From: Desulfonatronovibrio hydrogenovorans DSM 9292
Lineage (GTDB): Bacteria; Desulfobacterota; Desulfovibrionia; Desulfovibrionales; Desulfonatronovibrionaceae
DNA length: 64,000 nucleotides
Reading direction: 5' to 3'
Assembly: GCF_000686525.1 (NCBI RefSeq)
Contig: NZ_KK365986.1
Span: 71,995 to 135,994, forward strand
This document shows, in pieces, positions 42,855-52,860 of this stretch (position 1 is the stretch's first letter; every line of letters starts with the position of its first letter). Made by a program: the position numbers and the translations under genes. The notes under the pieces are model-generated. The model was not told the origin of the DNA. It worked only from the letters and a program-made list of their open reading frames with translations, and did not search any database.

Positions 42855-43078
42855 TATGATTTGGTGCTGGTATGTTTAATAAACAGAAGGCTCTTTATGT
42901 TCCTTTCCGGAACTGGTCAAGGCATTAAAAGCCTGAGTCCGGCCATGGTGAAAAAATGAAAAAGATTTTTATGGTCCGGAAGTCTCTGGTCAGTTTAATC
43001 AATTGCCAATCAGGTTTCAACCTGATGTTAACCTTTTTTGATGCATGATTGATCTATTTTCAAGGACTGCGCTTCAGT
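42855..43078. other. Spacer between PAS/GAF gene and chemoreceptor 2
   Basis: No gene is seen. A near-perfect palindrome, ATCAGGTT-TC-AACCTGAT (43009-43026), could be an operator for the PAS/GAF gene, whose promoter must lie here. The inverted-loop terminator follows at 43082. Confidence 0.4.
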
Positions 43079-43081
43079 AAT

Positions 43082-43127
43082 AAAGCCGGGCGATCAACCA
43101 TAGGGGTTGATCGCCCGGCTTTTTACG
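43082..43127 (-). terminator. Terminator of chemoreceptor 2, inverted-loop copy
   Basis: The same 18-base-pair stem as at 33405-33445, AAAGCCGGGCGATCAACC (43082-43099), pairs with 43105-43122, but the loop is ATAGG instead of CCTAT, its exact reverse complement. The flanks are identical and in the same orientation in both copies. Confidence 0.85.
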
Positions 43128-43152
43128 ACATGCTTGTTTTCTGATCTGAAGG

Positions 43153-45189
43153 CTACCTGGTGTTCTTGAGCTCCTGGATGAGGTTCTGCAGTTCACCGGC
43201 CTGCTGGGCCAGTTCGCTGATGGCCTTGGACGACTGCTCCATGACATCAGCGGTTTCAGCTGCAATGCGGTTAATATCCTCAATGCTTCTGTTAACCTCT
43301 TCACTGGCAGATGACTGTTCTTCTGTGGCTGTGGCAATGGACCGGACCTGGTCAGCCACTTCCTCGGCCAGATCAACGATACCCTGCAGGGCCTGGCCTG
43401 ACCGGTTGGCCAGTTCCGTGGCCTGCTCCACAGCAGCTACAGCCTTGTCCATTCCCTGAATATTGGTCTTTGCCCCGTCCTGGATGGAGGTGATGGCCTG
43501 TCCCACTTCCTTGGTGGCGTTCATGGTCTTTTCAGCCAGTTTTCTGACTTCATCGGCCACCACTGCGAAACCCCGTCCGGCATCCCCGGCCCGGGCCGCT
43601 TCAATGGCTGCGTTTAAGGCCAGGAGGTTGGTCTGATCAGCAATATCGTCAATGACGTTCATGATGCTGGTGATTTCCTCAGCCTGAACTCCAAGATTGT
43701 CAAGGCTTTGCTTGACTGATTCAGATGTCTCCTGGACCTGGCGGATGGCCTGGATGGAGTCGGACACGATTCTGGCACCTTCCTGGGCGTCCTGTCTGGC
43801 CTTGTCTGCACCTCCGGCAGCGCTGGAGGCGTTTTTGGCCACTTCCAGGACAGTGGCGTTCATCTCTTCCATGGCTGTGGCTGTCTCAGTTGTTCTGTTT
43901 TTCTGCTCTTCAGCCCCCCGGCTGGACTGCTCCACCTGGGCGGAGAGTTCTTCAGAAGCAGAGCTGACCCGGCTGACAATACCTTCCAGCTGGGAAGCGG
44001 CCTGGAGCATGCCGTCGCGTTTGGCGGTTTCAGCTTTTTCCTTGGCCAGATTGGCCTCATCCGTGGCCAGCCTGGCCCTTTCTGACTCCTGTTTGGCCAG
44101 GTTTGTCTGCTCCTCAGCTTCCTGCATCTTGGTTACCAGTTTTCCAACCATGGTCCTGATGGCGTCAGCCAGGATACCGATTTCATCGCGCTGTTTGATG
44201 CCTGAGTCAGAATCAAGGTCTCCTTTGGAAATGGCAACTGAAGACTCCATGAGCTGTCTGACCGGGACTGTTACCGATCTAGCCAGGACCATGGCCAGAG
44301 CCACTCCTATGCCCAGGAACAGCAGAGAGAACAAAATAAAATTGATACGCATGGCCCTGACCTCGGCAAAAATTTCATCGGACCGGGCGCCTACTGCAAA
44401 GGACCAGCCAGTATCCTGAACCGGGGCAAAACCGAACATATAGTCATTGTTGTTGAACCGGTACTGATCAAACCCGGTTCCATTCCGGATCATCCGCTGC
44501 AGTACCCGGCTGACACCGGAGAATTCAGGGTTGTTCCGGGCTTCTTCAATGAAATTTCTCTGGTCATTAACAAAGTCCCGGTTGGGGTGAGCTATTACTG
44601 TGCCTCGCTGATTAACAATATAGGAATATCCCTGTCCGCCGTAGCTGATCTCATCAGTGATCCTGCTCAAAAACCCTCCGTCCACCCTGGCGATGAGTAC
44701 GCCGACAGTCCTGTTGCCTGACTTGATGGGAGAGGCCAGCATGATTACAGGCTCATTAGTAACCCGGCTGATGATGACATCAGACATGTTGGTCCGGCCT
44801 TGAAAGGCTCTTTGCACGTAATTTCTGTCACCCAGGGAGGCAGTTGAACCGTCGCTGTAACGGGCCTCACCATCTGGAGTGACCACGCCAATGCCCAGAT
44901 AATCCAGCCGCTCGAGCTCTTCGGTCAGAACAGGCAGTTGCTGATTCCAGTCCATGCTCCGGATGCTTTCTCTGAAAGCCACGCTTTCAATGGCCATAAG
45001 GTGAAAGTCCAGGGTGGACCTGATCAGCTTGGCAGAGTCTTCAGCCATGGTGGGCAAGGCTTCATGGATATTCTTTTCAAGGGCTGATGAAGCTGAATAG
45101 TAGCCGATAAAGCCCATGCCTCCACAGGCCAGGATCAAAAGGATGCAGATCCCCCCCAGTAGTTTAATGCTGATTTTTAAATTTTTCAT
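43153..45189 (-). CDS. Methyl-accepting chemotaxis protein 2 (double Cache sensor)
   Basis: The 678-residue chemoreceptor begins [32 protein letters not shown] (TM1) and has a periplasmic dCache-type sensor (about 35-285: [53 protein letters not shown]). TM2 ([20 protein letters not shown]), HAMP and the signalling domain with [48 protein letters not shown] follow. The sensor differs from chemoreceptor 1 but the C-terminal ends match nearly base for base. The start at 45187-45189 is set by AGGAGG; a longer frame of 37 codons has no ribosome site. Confidence 0.94.
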   Translation of the reverse strand: MKNLKISIKLLGGICILLILACGGMGFIGYYSASSALEKNIHEALPTMAEDSAKLIRSTLDFHLMAIESVAFRESIRSMDWNQQLPVLTEELERLDYLGIGVVTPDGEARYSDGSTASLGDRNYVQRAFQGRTNMSDVIISRVTNEPVIMLASPIKSGNRTVGVLIARVDGGFLSRITDEISYGGQGYSYIVNQRGTVIAHPNRDFVNDQRNFIEEARNNPEFSGVSRVLQRMIRNGTGFDQYRFNNNDYMFGFAPVQDTGWSFAVGARSDEIFAEVRAMRINFILFSLLFLGIGVALAMVLARSVTVPVRQLMESSVAISKGDLDSDSGIKQRDEIGILADAIRTMVGKLVTKMQEAEEQTNLAKQESERARLATDEANLAKEKAETAKRDGMLQAASQLEGIVSRVSSASEELSAQVEQSSRGAEEQKNRTTETATAMEEMNATVLEVAKNASSAAGGADKARQDAQEGARIVSDSIQAIRQVQETSESVKQSLDNLGVQAEEITSIMNVIDDIADQTNLLALNAAIEAARAGDAGRGFAVVADEVRKLAEKTMNATKEVGQAITSIQDGAKTNIQGMDKAVAAVEQATELANRSGQALQGIVDLAEEVADQVRSIATATEEQSSASEEVNRSIEDINRIAAETADVMEQSSKAISELAQQAGELQNLIQELKNTR

Positions 45190-45300
45190 AAGTAAGAGCC
45201 TCCTGGTGATTTGGCGCCGCAGGCGCATGACTGGTACTAAAAAATGTATTCGGACTTTTTTATAAAAACTGAAGAGTTCTGAGGACTGTTTGTCCTTCAT

Positions 45301-45729
45301 GAGTGTCGGGAAGGGGTCAGGCTGCGCAGGTCGAGTGTTTTGTAGTGCAGGATTAATGAGTTGATGCAGCGGTTTCCTTTGCTGGATTATTTTTAAGTGG
45401 TTGTCAAGAAAAAGACTGAATTTGATTATAATGAAGGTTTTGGGGCTGCCAGGCTCAGATGCAGCTCCGACAACTCAGGCTAGAACTTGTCACGTGCCCG
45501 GTGTTTGGCCGGTTGGCAGGAAAGCACTTTTGCCCCGGAAGGTTGCCATTGCGGTCGGACTGTCTCCTGCCCAATCCATTTCCAGGTTGATGTTTTTGCA
45601 AAAATCTGCAACTGATTAGTAAAATAAGATCAAACTGTTTTGCGTTTTGGCCGGAGAATCCAGATTATCTGTGTGTAAATGTTTGTGGAGATACCGGGTC
45701 AGGAATATTCAATATCAGTGGAGTGTTTT
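45301..45729. other. Divergent intergenic region
   Basis: This 430-base stretch separates chemoreceptor 2 from the hybrid kinase and should hold both promoters. I see AT-rich sequence near 45610-45635 but no consensus sigma-70, sigma-54 or sigma-28 site I would defend, and no coding signal. Confidence 0.4.
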
Positions 45730-48480
45730 ATGTCTGATGAGCTGGCTTCCCAAAAAAACAGCAGTTGCCTGCACCTGGATGCCTTTAAAGACTATCAGGA
45801 GTTCTTCATGAACGCGCCTTTGGGAATATTCACCTCCACACCAGACGGACGCTTTTTGTCCGCCAACCCGGCCATGGCCCGGATGTGCGGGTATGACAGT
45901 CCTGAGCGGCTGATCAGTTCGGTTACAGACATAGGATCGCAACTTTATCATGACCCGGGGGAAAGGGAAAAGATCCTGGAGGTCCTCAGTTCCCATGGAG
46001 AACTGGTTAATTATGAGTGCCGCTTGGTCCGTCAGGATGGTTCCATGTTCTGGGCTTCCATAAATGTCCGGGCAGTAGGGGGAGATGACGGGCGCATAAC
46101 CCGATTTAATGGTTTTATAAGTGACGTCACAGACCAGAGAAGGGCTGAAGAGAGCTTAATGAAAAGCCAGGAGCGATTTGCTCTGGCCATGGAGGTGACC
46201 AGGGACGGCATCTGGGACTGGGATCTGCAGACAGACCAGGTCTATTACAGTCCGGGTTATGCCGGAATGCTGGGGTATGCCAGTGATGAAATCGAGCCTC
46301 ATTTTAGCACCTGGTTGAGACTTGTCCATCCGGAAGACCGGGATGCTTCCCTTCAGGCCAACAAGGCCTGCATAGAAAACCGTCAGAGTGAATTCCAGGT
46401 CAGGTTTCGAATGCAGGCCAGAAACGGTGAGTGGCGCTGGATACTGGGTAGAGGAAAGGCGGTGGAACGGGACGAATCCGGCCGGGCCACCCGACTGGTG
46501 GGCACACACACTGATATTACCGACCAAATGCGGATTGAAGAAGCCCTGCGCAAAAGTGAAAGCCTGTTCAGAAAGGTATTTGAGATTCTGCCGGTGGGAT
46601 TGTGGATTGCGGATAAAAACGGCAAACTTGTCCAGGGCAATCCTGCTGGAACAAAAATCTGGGGGGCAAGTCCCAAAGTCGGGCCTGACCAATACGTTAT
46701 CTTCAAAGCCGTAAAACTGCCCTCAGGAGAAGAGGTAACTCCAGAAAACTGGGCTCTGGCCCATACTGTAAAACACAGGAAAACCATTACTGACGAACTC
46801 CTGGAGATTGAAGCTTTTGACAATGAAAAACGGGTGATTCTCAACTCAACAGTGCCTGTCCTGACAGAAGATGGTGAGCTTGAAGGGGCCATAATCATAA
46901 ATCAGGACATCACTGCTTCTTATATGGCAGAACAGGCCCTGCGCGAAAGCGAGGAACGTTTTTCCAAAGCATTCATGTCCAGCCCTGCTCCTCAGATTAT
47001 CTCTGAAATCAGGACTGGCCGGGTTATTGATGTTAATGACCGGTGGGTGGAAATGCTGGAATATTCCAGGGAAGAACAGATCGGCCGAACTTCCAAGGAA
47101 GTCGGGATCTGGGCTGATCCAGCTGACCGGGACAGGATAATCAGGAATCTGGACCATCAGGATTTTTTGAAAGAAGAACCCATAGAGTTCAGGACCAAGT
47201 CGGGGAAAAGCATTTATGCGCTTTGGTCGGCTGAAGCCATAACCCTGGGTGGAAAAAGGGTCATGCTCTCCATGATCTATGATGAAACCCAGCGCAAAAT
47301 GGCCGAGCAGGAAAAGGAAAACCTCAGGAATCAGCTTTTTCAATCCCAGAAGATTGAATCCATGGGTATTCTGGCCGGCGGGGTCGCCCATGACTTCAAC
47401 AACCTTCTCCAGGCCATGGGTGGTAATATCCAGTTTCTGATGATGGGAAAGTTCAGAGATCACCCGGACCTGGTCCGCCTGAAGGCGGTGCAGAGATCCA
47501 TTGACAGGGCTGCCCAGCTGGTCCGCCACCTTCTGGTGTTCAGCCGCAAGGCCGAACCCAAGAGGGAGATCATGGATCTGAATAATGAGATCAGGGAGTC
47601 GGTCAAGGTCCTGCAAAGAACAATACCCAGGATGATCAGGATTGATCTTGATCTGGCAGATGATCTTTGGCTGATTAATGCTGATCCGGTTCAAATCGAG
47701 CAGGTCATGTTCAACCTGGGTCTTAATGCTGCTGATGCCATGCCTGAAGGAGGGCAGCTGCTTATTGAGACCCGCAACCAGGTCCTGGATGCCCGGTTTG
47801 TCCAGGCTCATTTCAAAGTTCAGCCGGGCCGGTATGTGCAAATTAATGTCACGGATACTGGCAGTGGAATGGATAAACATACCCTAGAACATATTTTTGA
47901 TCCATTTTTTACTACCAAGGAAGTGGGCAAGGGAACCGGGCTTGGCCTGGCTTCTGTTTACGGAATCGTCAAAGGCCATAAAGGCTATGTTTTCTGCTAC
48001 AGTGAGCCGGGCAGAGGAACAAGCTTCAAGATCTACCTCCCGGCAGAGACCCAAGCCAAGGAAGTTAGAGTTGATGCAGATGAGCCGGGCCCGGTTCAGG
48101 GTGGAAAAGAGACTATCCTTGTTGTCGACGATGAAAAGGATATCAGAAGTCTGACTGCTGAAGCTCTGCTTGGTTCAGGATACCGGGTGATTACAGCCGA
48201 AGGTGGAGAAGAGGCTTTGCAGATCTACTCGGACCGGAAACAGAATATTGACCTGGTTATTCTTGATCTGAACATGCCCGGCATGGGCGGACATCAATGT
48301 CTGGAGCAAATCCTCAGTCTTGACCCCAAAGCCAGGGTTCTGGTGGCCAGCGGTTACTCAGCTGCTGGCCAGGGGAGCGGTATCCTGGAATCCGGTGCTG
48401 CAGGATACATCGGCAAACCCTACCAGTTCAGAAGGATCCTGGAAAAGATAAGGGAAATCCTGGATGCTGGAAGCCAATGA
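45730..48480 (+). CDS. Multi-PAS hybrid histidine kinase with receiver domain
   Basis: The soluble protein (916 residues from MSDELASQ) has four PAS domains in series. They are at about 22-145 ([29 protein letters not shown]), 150-275 ([24 protein letters not shown]), 280-405 ([22 protein letters not shown]) and 410-530 ([28 protein letters not shown]). The kinase core follows: His[23 protein letters not shown], then HATPase [24 protein letters not shown] and [18 protein letters not shown]. The last part is a receiver ([32 protein letters not shown]). It is likely an intramolecular phosphorelay. The start at 45730 follows GTGGAGTGTTTT; the 45679 ATG is an alternative. Confidence 0.9.
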   Translation: MSDELASQKNSSCLHLDAFKDYQEFFMNAPLGIFTSTPDGRFLSANPAMARMCGYDSPERLISSVTDIGSQLYHDPGEREKILEVLSSHGELVNYECRLVRQDGSMFWASINVRAVGGDDGRITRFNGFISDVTDQRRAEESLMKSQERFALAMEVTRDGIWDWDLQTDQVYYSPGYAGMLGYASDEIEPHFSTWLRLVHPEDRDASLQANKACIENRQSEFQVRFRMQARNGEWRWILGRGKAVERDESGRATRLVGTHTDITDQMRIEEALRKSESLFRKVFEILPVGLWIADKNGKLVQGNPAGTKIWGASPKVGPDQYVIFKAVKLPSGEEVTPENWALAHTVKHRKTITDELLEIEAFDNEKRVILNSTVPVLTEDGELEGAIIINQDITASYMAEQALRESEERFSKAFMSSPAPQIISEIRTGRVIDVNDRWVEMLEYSREEQIGRTSKEVGIWADPADRDRIIRNLDHQDFLKEEPIEFRTKSGKSIYALWSAEAITLGGKRVMLSMIYDETQRKMAEQEKENLRNQLFQSQKIESMGILAGGVAHDFNNLLQAMGGNIQFLMMGKFRDHPDLVRLKAVQRSIDRAAQLVRHLLVFSRKAEPKREIMDLNNEIRESVKVLQRTIPRMIRIDLDLADDLWLINADPVQIEQVMFNLGLNAADAMPEGGQLLIETRNQVLDARFVQAHFKVQPGRYVQINVTDTGSGMDKHTLEHIFDPFFTTKEVGKGTGLGLASVYGIVKGHKGYVFCYSEPGRGTSFKIYLPAETQAKEVRVDADEPGPVQGGKETILVVDDEKDIRSLTAEALLGSGYRVITAEGGEEALQIYSDRKQNIDLVILDLNMPGMGGHQCLEQILSLDPKARVLVASGYSAAGQGSGILESGAAGYIGKPYQFRRILEKIREILDAGSQ

Positions 48481-48665
48481 GCGCAGCATTGCCCGGGCCT
48501 GATTGCCGGGACCAGGGCCAGGCAGCTTACCGGACTGATCCTGAGCCGATGACCTGATGTCCTGCAGCTTTCCCTCTGCCCTGATGCTGCCTCTTTTCCA
48601 GGGGAATTGTTTTTTGCATTCACCTCTTGCCAGAGCATAGGCTCTTTAAGTCATTGGAGAAAAGA

Positions 48666-50705
48666 ATGCCCTGGAAAATGATTATGATCGTCCTGGGAGT
48701 AGTTCTAATCCTGTTTTTGGGTCTGATCTACCATATTGTTTCCGGCTATGACTATAACTCCCTCAAGCCCAGGCTTGTTCAGGAGGTGCAGGAAAGAACC
48801 GGACGGGAACTGATTATCCACGGGGATATTTCCTTTGCTCCCGGGCTCAGCCCGATTTTGCAGGTGGAGGATGTCTCCCTATCCAATGCCGGGTGGAGCC
48901 AGGAGCCGTTCATGGTTCAGGTCAGGAGGTTTGAGCTGCAGGTCTCGCTGTGGTCGCTGCTGCGTCGGGAAGTCAATGTCCGCAGACTTATCCTGGATCA
49001 GCCCCATTTTATCCTGGAAACCGATTCTCAGGGCAGGTCCAACCTGGATTTGACTCCGGTTGAAGCTGATGCCAGCAAGGATGGTTCAATACCTGAGACA
49101 GGACAGGACCTGGTCTTTCCCGGAATAACCACCACTCATGTCCTGTTCCGGGACGCCCGGCTGGAGATCCGGAATCATGGTCTGGATTCCAGGTGGATTT
49201 TTCAGGTGGACCAGTTTGAAACCAGATCCTCCTCCCGGGATTTCCAGGATATTTACCTGGAGATGAGTATCAATGGACTGCCTGTGAAAGCCAGGGGAAC
49301 ATGCGGCTCATTGACGGCCATCCTTGACCCGGAAGTTTCCTGGATGGCTGACTTGAAGGTCATGGCGGCGGAGACAGAGTTTGTGGTCCAGGGCAGGCTC
49401 CAGGATGTTCTTGAACTTACCGGTGTTGAACTTGAGATCATGGCCCAGGCCCGGGACATCTCTCACCTAAGTGGGTTTTTTGAGGCTGTTTCATTTTTGT
49501 CCGGTCCTTTTTCTTTGACAGCCAGCCTGGTTTCCAGCCAGAAAAATGTGCTTGATGTATCCGGATTAGATGTATCCCTGGGGCAAAGCCATATGCAGGG
49601 CCGGTTCGCAGTTGATTTGAACACTGATCGGCCTTCTGTGCAGGCTGTGTTTCACTCCCGGACCCTGGACATGAGTCCTTTTATGACTCACAGGCAAGGA
49701 GCTGCCGGTCAATCCGGTCAGAAGCTTTTTTCTCCAGCTCCTCTGCCTGTGGATATCCTGAAAAAGATTGACTTGGACCTGGACTTGAGGGTTGAAGAGC
49801 TTGTCCTGCCTAGTCTGGTTCTTGCCGATTTTGAGATGATTGCCAGTCTTGATAATGGATCGCTGAACATCAGTGAGGCAAAGGCAGTCTCAGGACCCGG
49901 CATAATGACCGCAGGATTCACTTTTAACGCTGGTTCTCAGCTGCCCGACATACATCTGAATGCCAGGCTGTCGGGTTGGGATTTGGCCTCCACTTTTGAG
50001 GCTCTGGACCACGACTTTTTCCAGGAAGCCCTGGTGGATGCGGACATTGATCTGTACGGCCATGGACGTTCTGTTGCGGAAATCATGGCCGGGTTGAATG
50101 GCCGGGTCCAGGCCGGACTTGGACCTTCAGTATTGAAGAACAGTTCCATTGAAGGGCTTGGGGCGGACTTGCGGGCCAACCTGTTCAGGCTTTTCAATCC
50201 GGCTGAGGACAGGGGGTCTGTGACTGTCATTAACTGCGGGGTGCTTCTTATCGAGTCCCGCCAGGGGCTGGCAGAAGTTGAAGCCCTTATTCTGGATACC
50301 GCCCGGATGACGGTCAGGGGAAGGGGAAGCATTGATCTCAGGGATGAAACCCTGGACATAGGTCTGCAGCCCAGGCCAAAGGAAGGTCTTGATACCGGAC
50401 TGTTTGGAAAGTGGAGCCTCAGTCTGAGCGAACTGGCCCGTGCACTTCGGGTATCTGGAACACTTGCCCAGCCAAGGCTGGCCGTTGATCCTGGCAGGAG
50501 CCTGGTAACTTTTGGCCGGGGAGTGGCCGGAACTGTTCTTCTGGGACCCATAGGGGCGGCAGCATCTCTTTTGGGGAGCACCGACGCTGGAGAGGCCTGC
50601 ATTCAGATCCTGGAAAGACAGTCCCCTGAACCAGAAACAGACCGTGAGGGTATCGGTGGGACCCTGGACTCCATGGGTGAAAGCCTGAGAAGGTTTTTCA
50701 GGTGA
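48666..50705 (+). CDS. AsmA-family protein
   Basis: The 679-residue protein has an N-terminal membrane helix (MIMIVLGVVLILFLGLIYHIVSG) and the AsmA N-domain (YNSLKPRLVQEVQERTGRELIIHGDISFAPGLSPILQVEDVSLSNAGWSQEP). A C-terminal AsmA region follows (DADIDLYGHGRSVAEIMAGLNGRVQAGLGPSVLKNSS to DIGLQPRPKEGLDTGLFG). AsmA/TamB-like proteins are bridge-like proteins implicated in outer-membrane lipid traffic. The protein should be inner-membrane anchored with a large periplasmic part. The start is placed after TTGGAGAAAAGA. Confidence 0.88.
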   Translation: MPWKMIMIVLGVVLILFLGLIYHIVSGYDYNSLKPRLVQEVQERTGRELIIHGDISFAPGLSPILQVEDVSLSNAGWSQEPFMVQVRRFELQVSLWSLLRREVNVRRLILDQPHFILETDSQGRSNLDLTPVEADASKDGSIPETGQDLVFPGITTTHVLFRDARLEIRNHGLDSRWIFQVDQFETRSSSRDFQDIYLEMSINGLPVKARGTCGSLTAILDPEVSWMADLKVMAAETEFVVQGRLQDVLELTGVELEIMAQARDISHLSGFFEAVSFLSGPFSLTASLVSSQKNVLDVSGLDVSLGQSHMQGRFAVDLNTDRPSVQAVFHSRTLDMSPFMTHRQGAAGQSGQKLFSPAPLPVDILKKIDLDLDLRVEELVLPSLVLADFEMIASLDNGSLNISEAKAVSGPGIMTAGFTFNAGSQLPDIHLNARLSGWDLASTFEALDHDFFQEALVDADIDLYGHGRSVAEIMAGLNGRVQAGLGPSVLKNSSIEGLGADLRANLFRLFNPAEDRGSVTVINCGVLLIESRQGLAEVEALILDTARMTVRGRGSIDLRDETLDIGLQPRPKEGLDTGLFGKWSLSLSELARALRVSGTLAQPRLAVDPGRSLVTFGRGVAGTVLLGPIGAAASLLGSTDAGEACIQILERQSPEPETDREGIGGTLDSMGESLRRFFR

Positions 50706-50748
50706 GCCTGGTTCAGGCGGTCCTGTAAGTAATGTGCCTGGGTCAGTG

Positions 50749-51207
50749 TCAGAAGAATCTTCTGATGACCGCAGTGACCACGCCCCAGATCCGGACTTCC
50801 GCGCAGTTGGTCAATTCAATGGCTTTGAAATCCGGGTTTTCGGCTTTCAGCAGGACTCGTTGGCTGGTGCAGTGAAGCCTTTTTACGGTCATCTCGCCGT
50901 TGACTACGGCCACTACGATCTTGTTGTGGCCAGGCTCTGCTGATCTGTCCACCAGGAGGATGTCTCCGCACAGGATGCCGGCCCTGGTCATGGAATCACC
51001 GGATACGCGGACAAAAAAAGAGCTGGGTCGGTTTCGGATCAGGTATTCATTGAGATCCAGCTCCCCTTGAACATAATCTTCGGCTGGAGAGGGGAACCCT
51101 GCCGGAACCGGGCACATGAGTTCTGGCAGGCAAGTTCTTGGGTGATCTTCTCCAGGGTCTTTGGTTCTGATAATTTTCCTGACCTTAAAATAATCTGTAC
51201 TATTCAT
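50749..51207 (-). CDS. umuD: UmuD-like self-cleaving S24 protease, without adjacent umuC
   Basis: UmuD is a DNA polymerase V accessory that cuts itself after RecA activation. The 152-residue protein has the cleavage region PVPAGFPSPAEDYVQGELDLNEYL (compare ACGFPSPAADYVE in E. coli; cut expected at A-G near residue 37). The nucleophile is in RVSGDSMTRAGI and the general base lysine in VVNGEMTVKRL. The next gene downstream is convergent, so no umuC follows; the polymerase partner would be elsewhere. A 52-codon zinc-ribbon gene and a CI-type repressor lie upstream on the same strand. Confidence 0.9.
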   Translation of the reverse strand: MNSTDYFKVRKIIRTKDPGEDHPRTCLPELMCPVPAGFPSPAEDYVQGELDLNEYLIRNRPSSFFVRVSGDSMTRAGILCGDILLVDRSAEPGHNKIVVAVVNGEMTVKRLHCTSQRVLLKAENPDFKAIELTNCAEVRIWGVVTAVIRRFF

Positions 51208-51261
51208 ACCTGGCCCTGGGTGGTCCTATCTGGCTGGCAAGGCATGGTCCATCTCCATGTC

Positions 51262-51420
51262 CTAGCAGAGCTCGTCAATATGTATGTGCCTTCCGCAGGA
51301 AGGGCAGCGCATGAGTTTTTTCATCCTGGCCAGGGGCTTGAAAAGGTGATGGATGCCTCTGGAAGTAACGATGTAGGCCACTAGTACTTTGTGTCCGCAT
51401 GTGCAAAATCTTTCCTGCAT
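51262..51420 (-). CDS. 52-residue zinc-ribbon protein
   Basis: This short gene encodes MQERFCTCGHKVLVAY, a basic middle (HHLFKPLARMKKLMR) and CPSCGRHIHIDELC. Two Cys pairs, CxC and CPSC, plus nearby histidines fit a small zinc ribbon able to bind nucleic acid or protein. The start at 51418-51420 sits behind AAAAAGGAGAACATC, a strong ribosome site. The gene lies between the umuD-like gene (54 bases downstream) and the CI-type repressor (50 bases upstream), all on the minus strand, so SOS-type co-regulation is possible. No family is recognised. Confidence 0.7.
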   Translation of the reverse strand: MQERFCTCGHKVLVAYIVTSRGIHHLFKPLARMKKLMRCPSCGRHIHIDELC

Positions 51421-51470
51421 GATGTTCTCCTTTTTACTTATGTAAATAGAACAGCTAAAAAAAGGGGGTG

Positions 51471-52097
51471 TCAGTATTCCCGGCTGCTCCAGATCACCTG
51501 GCCGATGATCCTCAAGGTTTCGATTTCATCGCCCTGAAGAGTGACCGGGCTGTACCTGCGATTAGTGCTGAGAAGTATTACCAGGCCGGGGGCGGACTGG
51601 ATCCTTTTGACCTGAATGGAGTCACCCAGTCCGACTACGAATAAAGCCTGGTTGGACAGTTGTCTGCAGCTCTGATCGATGAGGATGTTGTCGCCCTGTT
51701 CCAGTTCGGGAGACATGCTGTCTCCTGTAACCTCCATGACCACCATACTGCCTGGACGGCCTTTCTTATTGATCCATTGGGATGAAAAAGGGATTTCTTC
51801 CAAGATATTATCCTGGACTTCCAGGGATCCCGATCCGGCGCAGGCTCTGGCTGAAACTTTGGGCACAAAAAAAGTCTGTTCGCGACCAGCCTGATATACA
51901 GGACCCTGGCCAGTGCTGATCCAGACTGGATTCAGTCCGAAGATGGATGCTATCTTCAGGCCCCAGCCTTTGGGTATTCCCCTGGTTTTGGCCAGGGTTA
52001 TGGCTGCCGGACCTACTCCCAGGACATCAGCCAGCTGTCTTTGCGTGCTTATGTCCGTGACTTTAGCTATCCGTTGAAAAAAAACATCAAAATTCAT
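51471..52097 (-). CDS. CI/LexA-type repressor (HTH plus S24 peptidase)
   Basis: The 208-residue protein starts MNFDVFFQRIAKVTDISTQRQLADVLGVGPAAITLAKTRGIPKGWGLKIA, a CI-repressor HTH of the Bacteriophage CI family. The S24 domain has a likely Ala-Gly cut site (SARACAGSGSLEV), the serine in VTGDSMSPELEQGDNILID and the lysine in LGDSIQVKRIQ. Self-cleavage on RecA activation is expected. It may be a domesticated phage regulator, as no phage genes are near. The start at 52097 follows AGAGGACAGGT; a longer frame lacks a ribosome site. Confidence 0.88.
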   Translation of the reverse strand: MNFDVFFQRIAKVTDISTQRQLADVLGVGPAAITLAKTRGIPKGWGLKIASIFGLNPVWISTGQGPVYQAGREQTFFVPKVSARACAGSGSLEVQDNILEEIPFSSQWINKKGRPGSMVVMEVTGDSMSPELEQGDNILIDQSCRQLSNQALFVVGLGDSIQVKRIQSAPGLVILLSTNRRYSPVTLQGDEIETLRIIGQVIWSSREY

Positions 52098-52116
52098 ACC
52101 TGTCCTCTGATCAGCA

Positions 52117-52144
52117 TGATTAACAAAAGTAAACTCAATGTCAA
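52117..52144 (-). promoter_or_regulatory. Promoter of the CI-type repressor
   Basis: TTGACA (52139-52144 on the minus strand), 16 bases, TAATCA (52117-52122). CTCAAT and ATTGAG repeats around the -35 box could be an autoregulatory operator. Confidence 0.5.
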
Positions 52145-52173
52145 GATATATATTGAGCCCAGCAGCAGGAAAT

Positions 52174-52204
52174 AAAAGGCCCGGCTGCTGGATTGAGCCG
52201 GGCC
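52174..52204 (-). terminator. Terminator after the 97-residue membrane protein
   Basis: On the minus strand GGCCCGGC (52197-52204) pairs perfectly with GCCGGGCC (52178-52185) and is followed by TTTTATTT. It separates the membrane-protein gene from the repressor promoter. Confidence 0.75.
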
Positions 52205-52268
52205 TGATGAGCCTGATGGACAGAAGCGGCAGAAAGACGGCCATGTCTGGCCGGTGCTGATGCCTGAG

Positions 52269-52562
52269 TTAATTGGATGTTCGACAGGCCGTGCTGTTGT
52301 CATTCTGATCCACCTTTTCCTGCTTTTCTTTCTTGTTCACCCTCCAGAATGCCAGTCCGATAATGACCATAATCAAAAAAGGAACCAGCATGTTTATGGG
52401 GTCGATGAGGCGTGTTGCCCCTTCTACTTCACCATGCATGTCATGAAAGTGCCATTGAATGGTAGTAGCCCCGAGGTTCTGAATTCCTGTGGCGGCAATG
52501 GTGCCGACAAAGGCAAAAATGCCCAGAAACACCTTGTTCAGTTTGGTAATCAGGCGACTCAT
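52269..52562 (-). CDS. Small two-helix membrane protein, possible metal role
   Basis: The 97-residue protein has two hydrophobic helices (VFLGIFAFVGTIAATGI, about 11-27, and INMLVPFLIMVIIGLAFWRV, about 56-75). They are separated by a loop containing WHFHDMHGEVEG, with three closely spaced His and acidic residues that could bind metal. The tail is charged and cytoplasmic. I do not recognise the family. It follows an unusually long leader with a leader peptide and switching hairpins, and lies next to the Ni/Co transporter. The ATG follows ATGAGGAGGATAAC. Confidence 0.6.
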   Translation of the reverse strand: MSRLITKLNKVFLGIFAFVGTIAATGIQNLGATTIQWHFHDMHGEVEGATRLIDPINMLVPFLIMVIIGLAFWRVNKKEKQEKVDQNDNSTACRTSN

Positions 52563-52730
52563 GTTATCCTCCTCATTCGGTTAAGGATTTGAGAATATCC
52601 CCGGCACATTTTGGCAGGTAGACCAGAAGGAATGATTATTTGTCCGCCTGAAGGAACTGGCAGTTCAGTCAGCGATACAGGAGATCAGGAAGAAAAGGCG
52701 GTGAAAAACAGGACCAGGCTTATGCCGGGC

Positions 52731-52802
52731 TTACGCACCCAGATTGAAAGGGCCCCTGAATCTGGTGCGGCTGGCAGGGGCCGATAATATGCACATTTTC
52801 AT
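52731..52802 (-). promoter_or_regulatory. Leader with 23-codon peptide and two mutually exclusive hairpins
   Basis: A 23-codon frame (MKMCILSAPASRTRFRGPFN, then LGA) starts at 52802 behind the strong ribosome site AAGGAGGGG. Inside it two stems overlap: GGCCCCTG/CAGGGGCC (52775-52782 with 52751-52758) and an 11-base-pair stem (52759-52769 with 52734-52745, one bulge). Each stem places one arm of the other in its loop, so they should compete. Further down, a weak hairpin then TCCTGTTTTTC (near 52700) resembles a terminator. This suggests attenuation or a switch controlling the 97-residue membrane protein. Confidence 0.45.
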
Positions 52803-52860
52803 AAAACCCCTCCTTGGTGAGTAAAGGTTGATGCGGATGACGCTAAAAAATTACTGATTT

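Noticed and set aside
51471-52097. Prophage indicated by the CI-type repressor
   Set aside because: No integrase, structural, lysis or replication genes nearby; a solitary domesticated regulator fits better.
52734-52782. H-type pseudoknot formed by the two leader stems together
   Set aside because: The five-base loop that would have to cross an 11-base-pair stem is too short; competing hairpins are more realistic.
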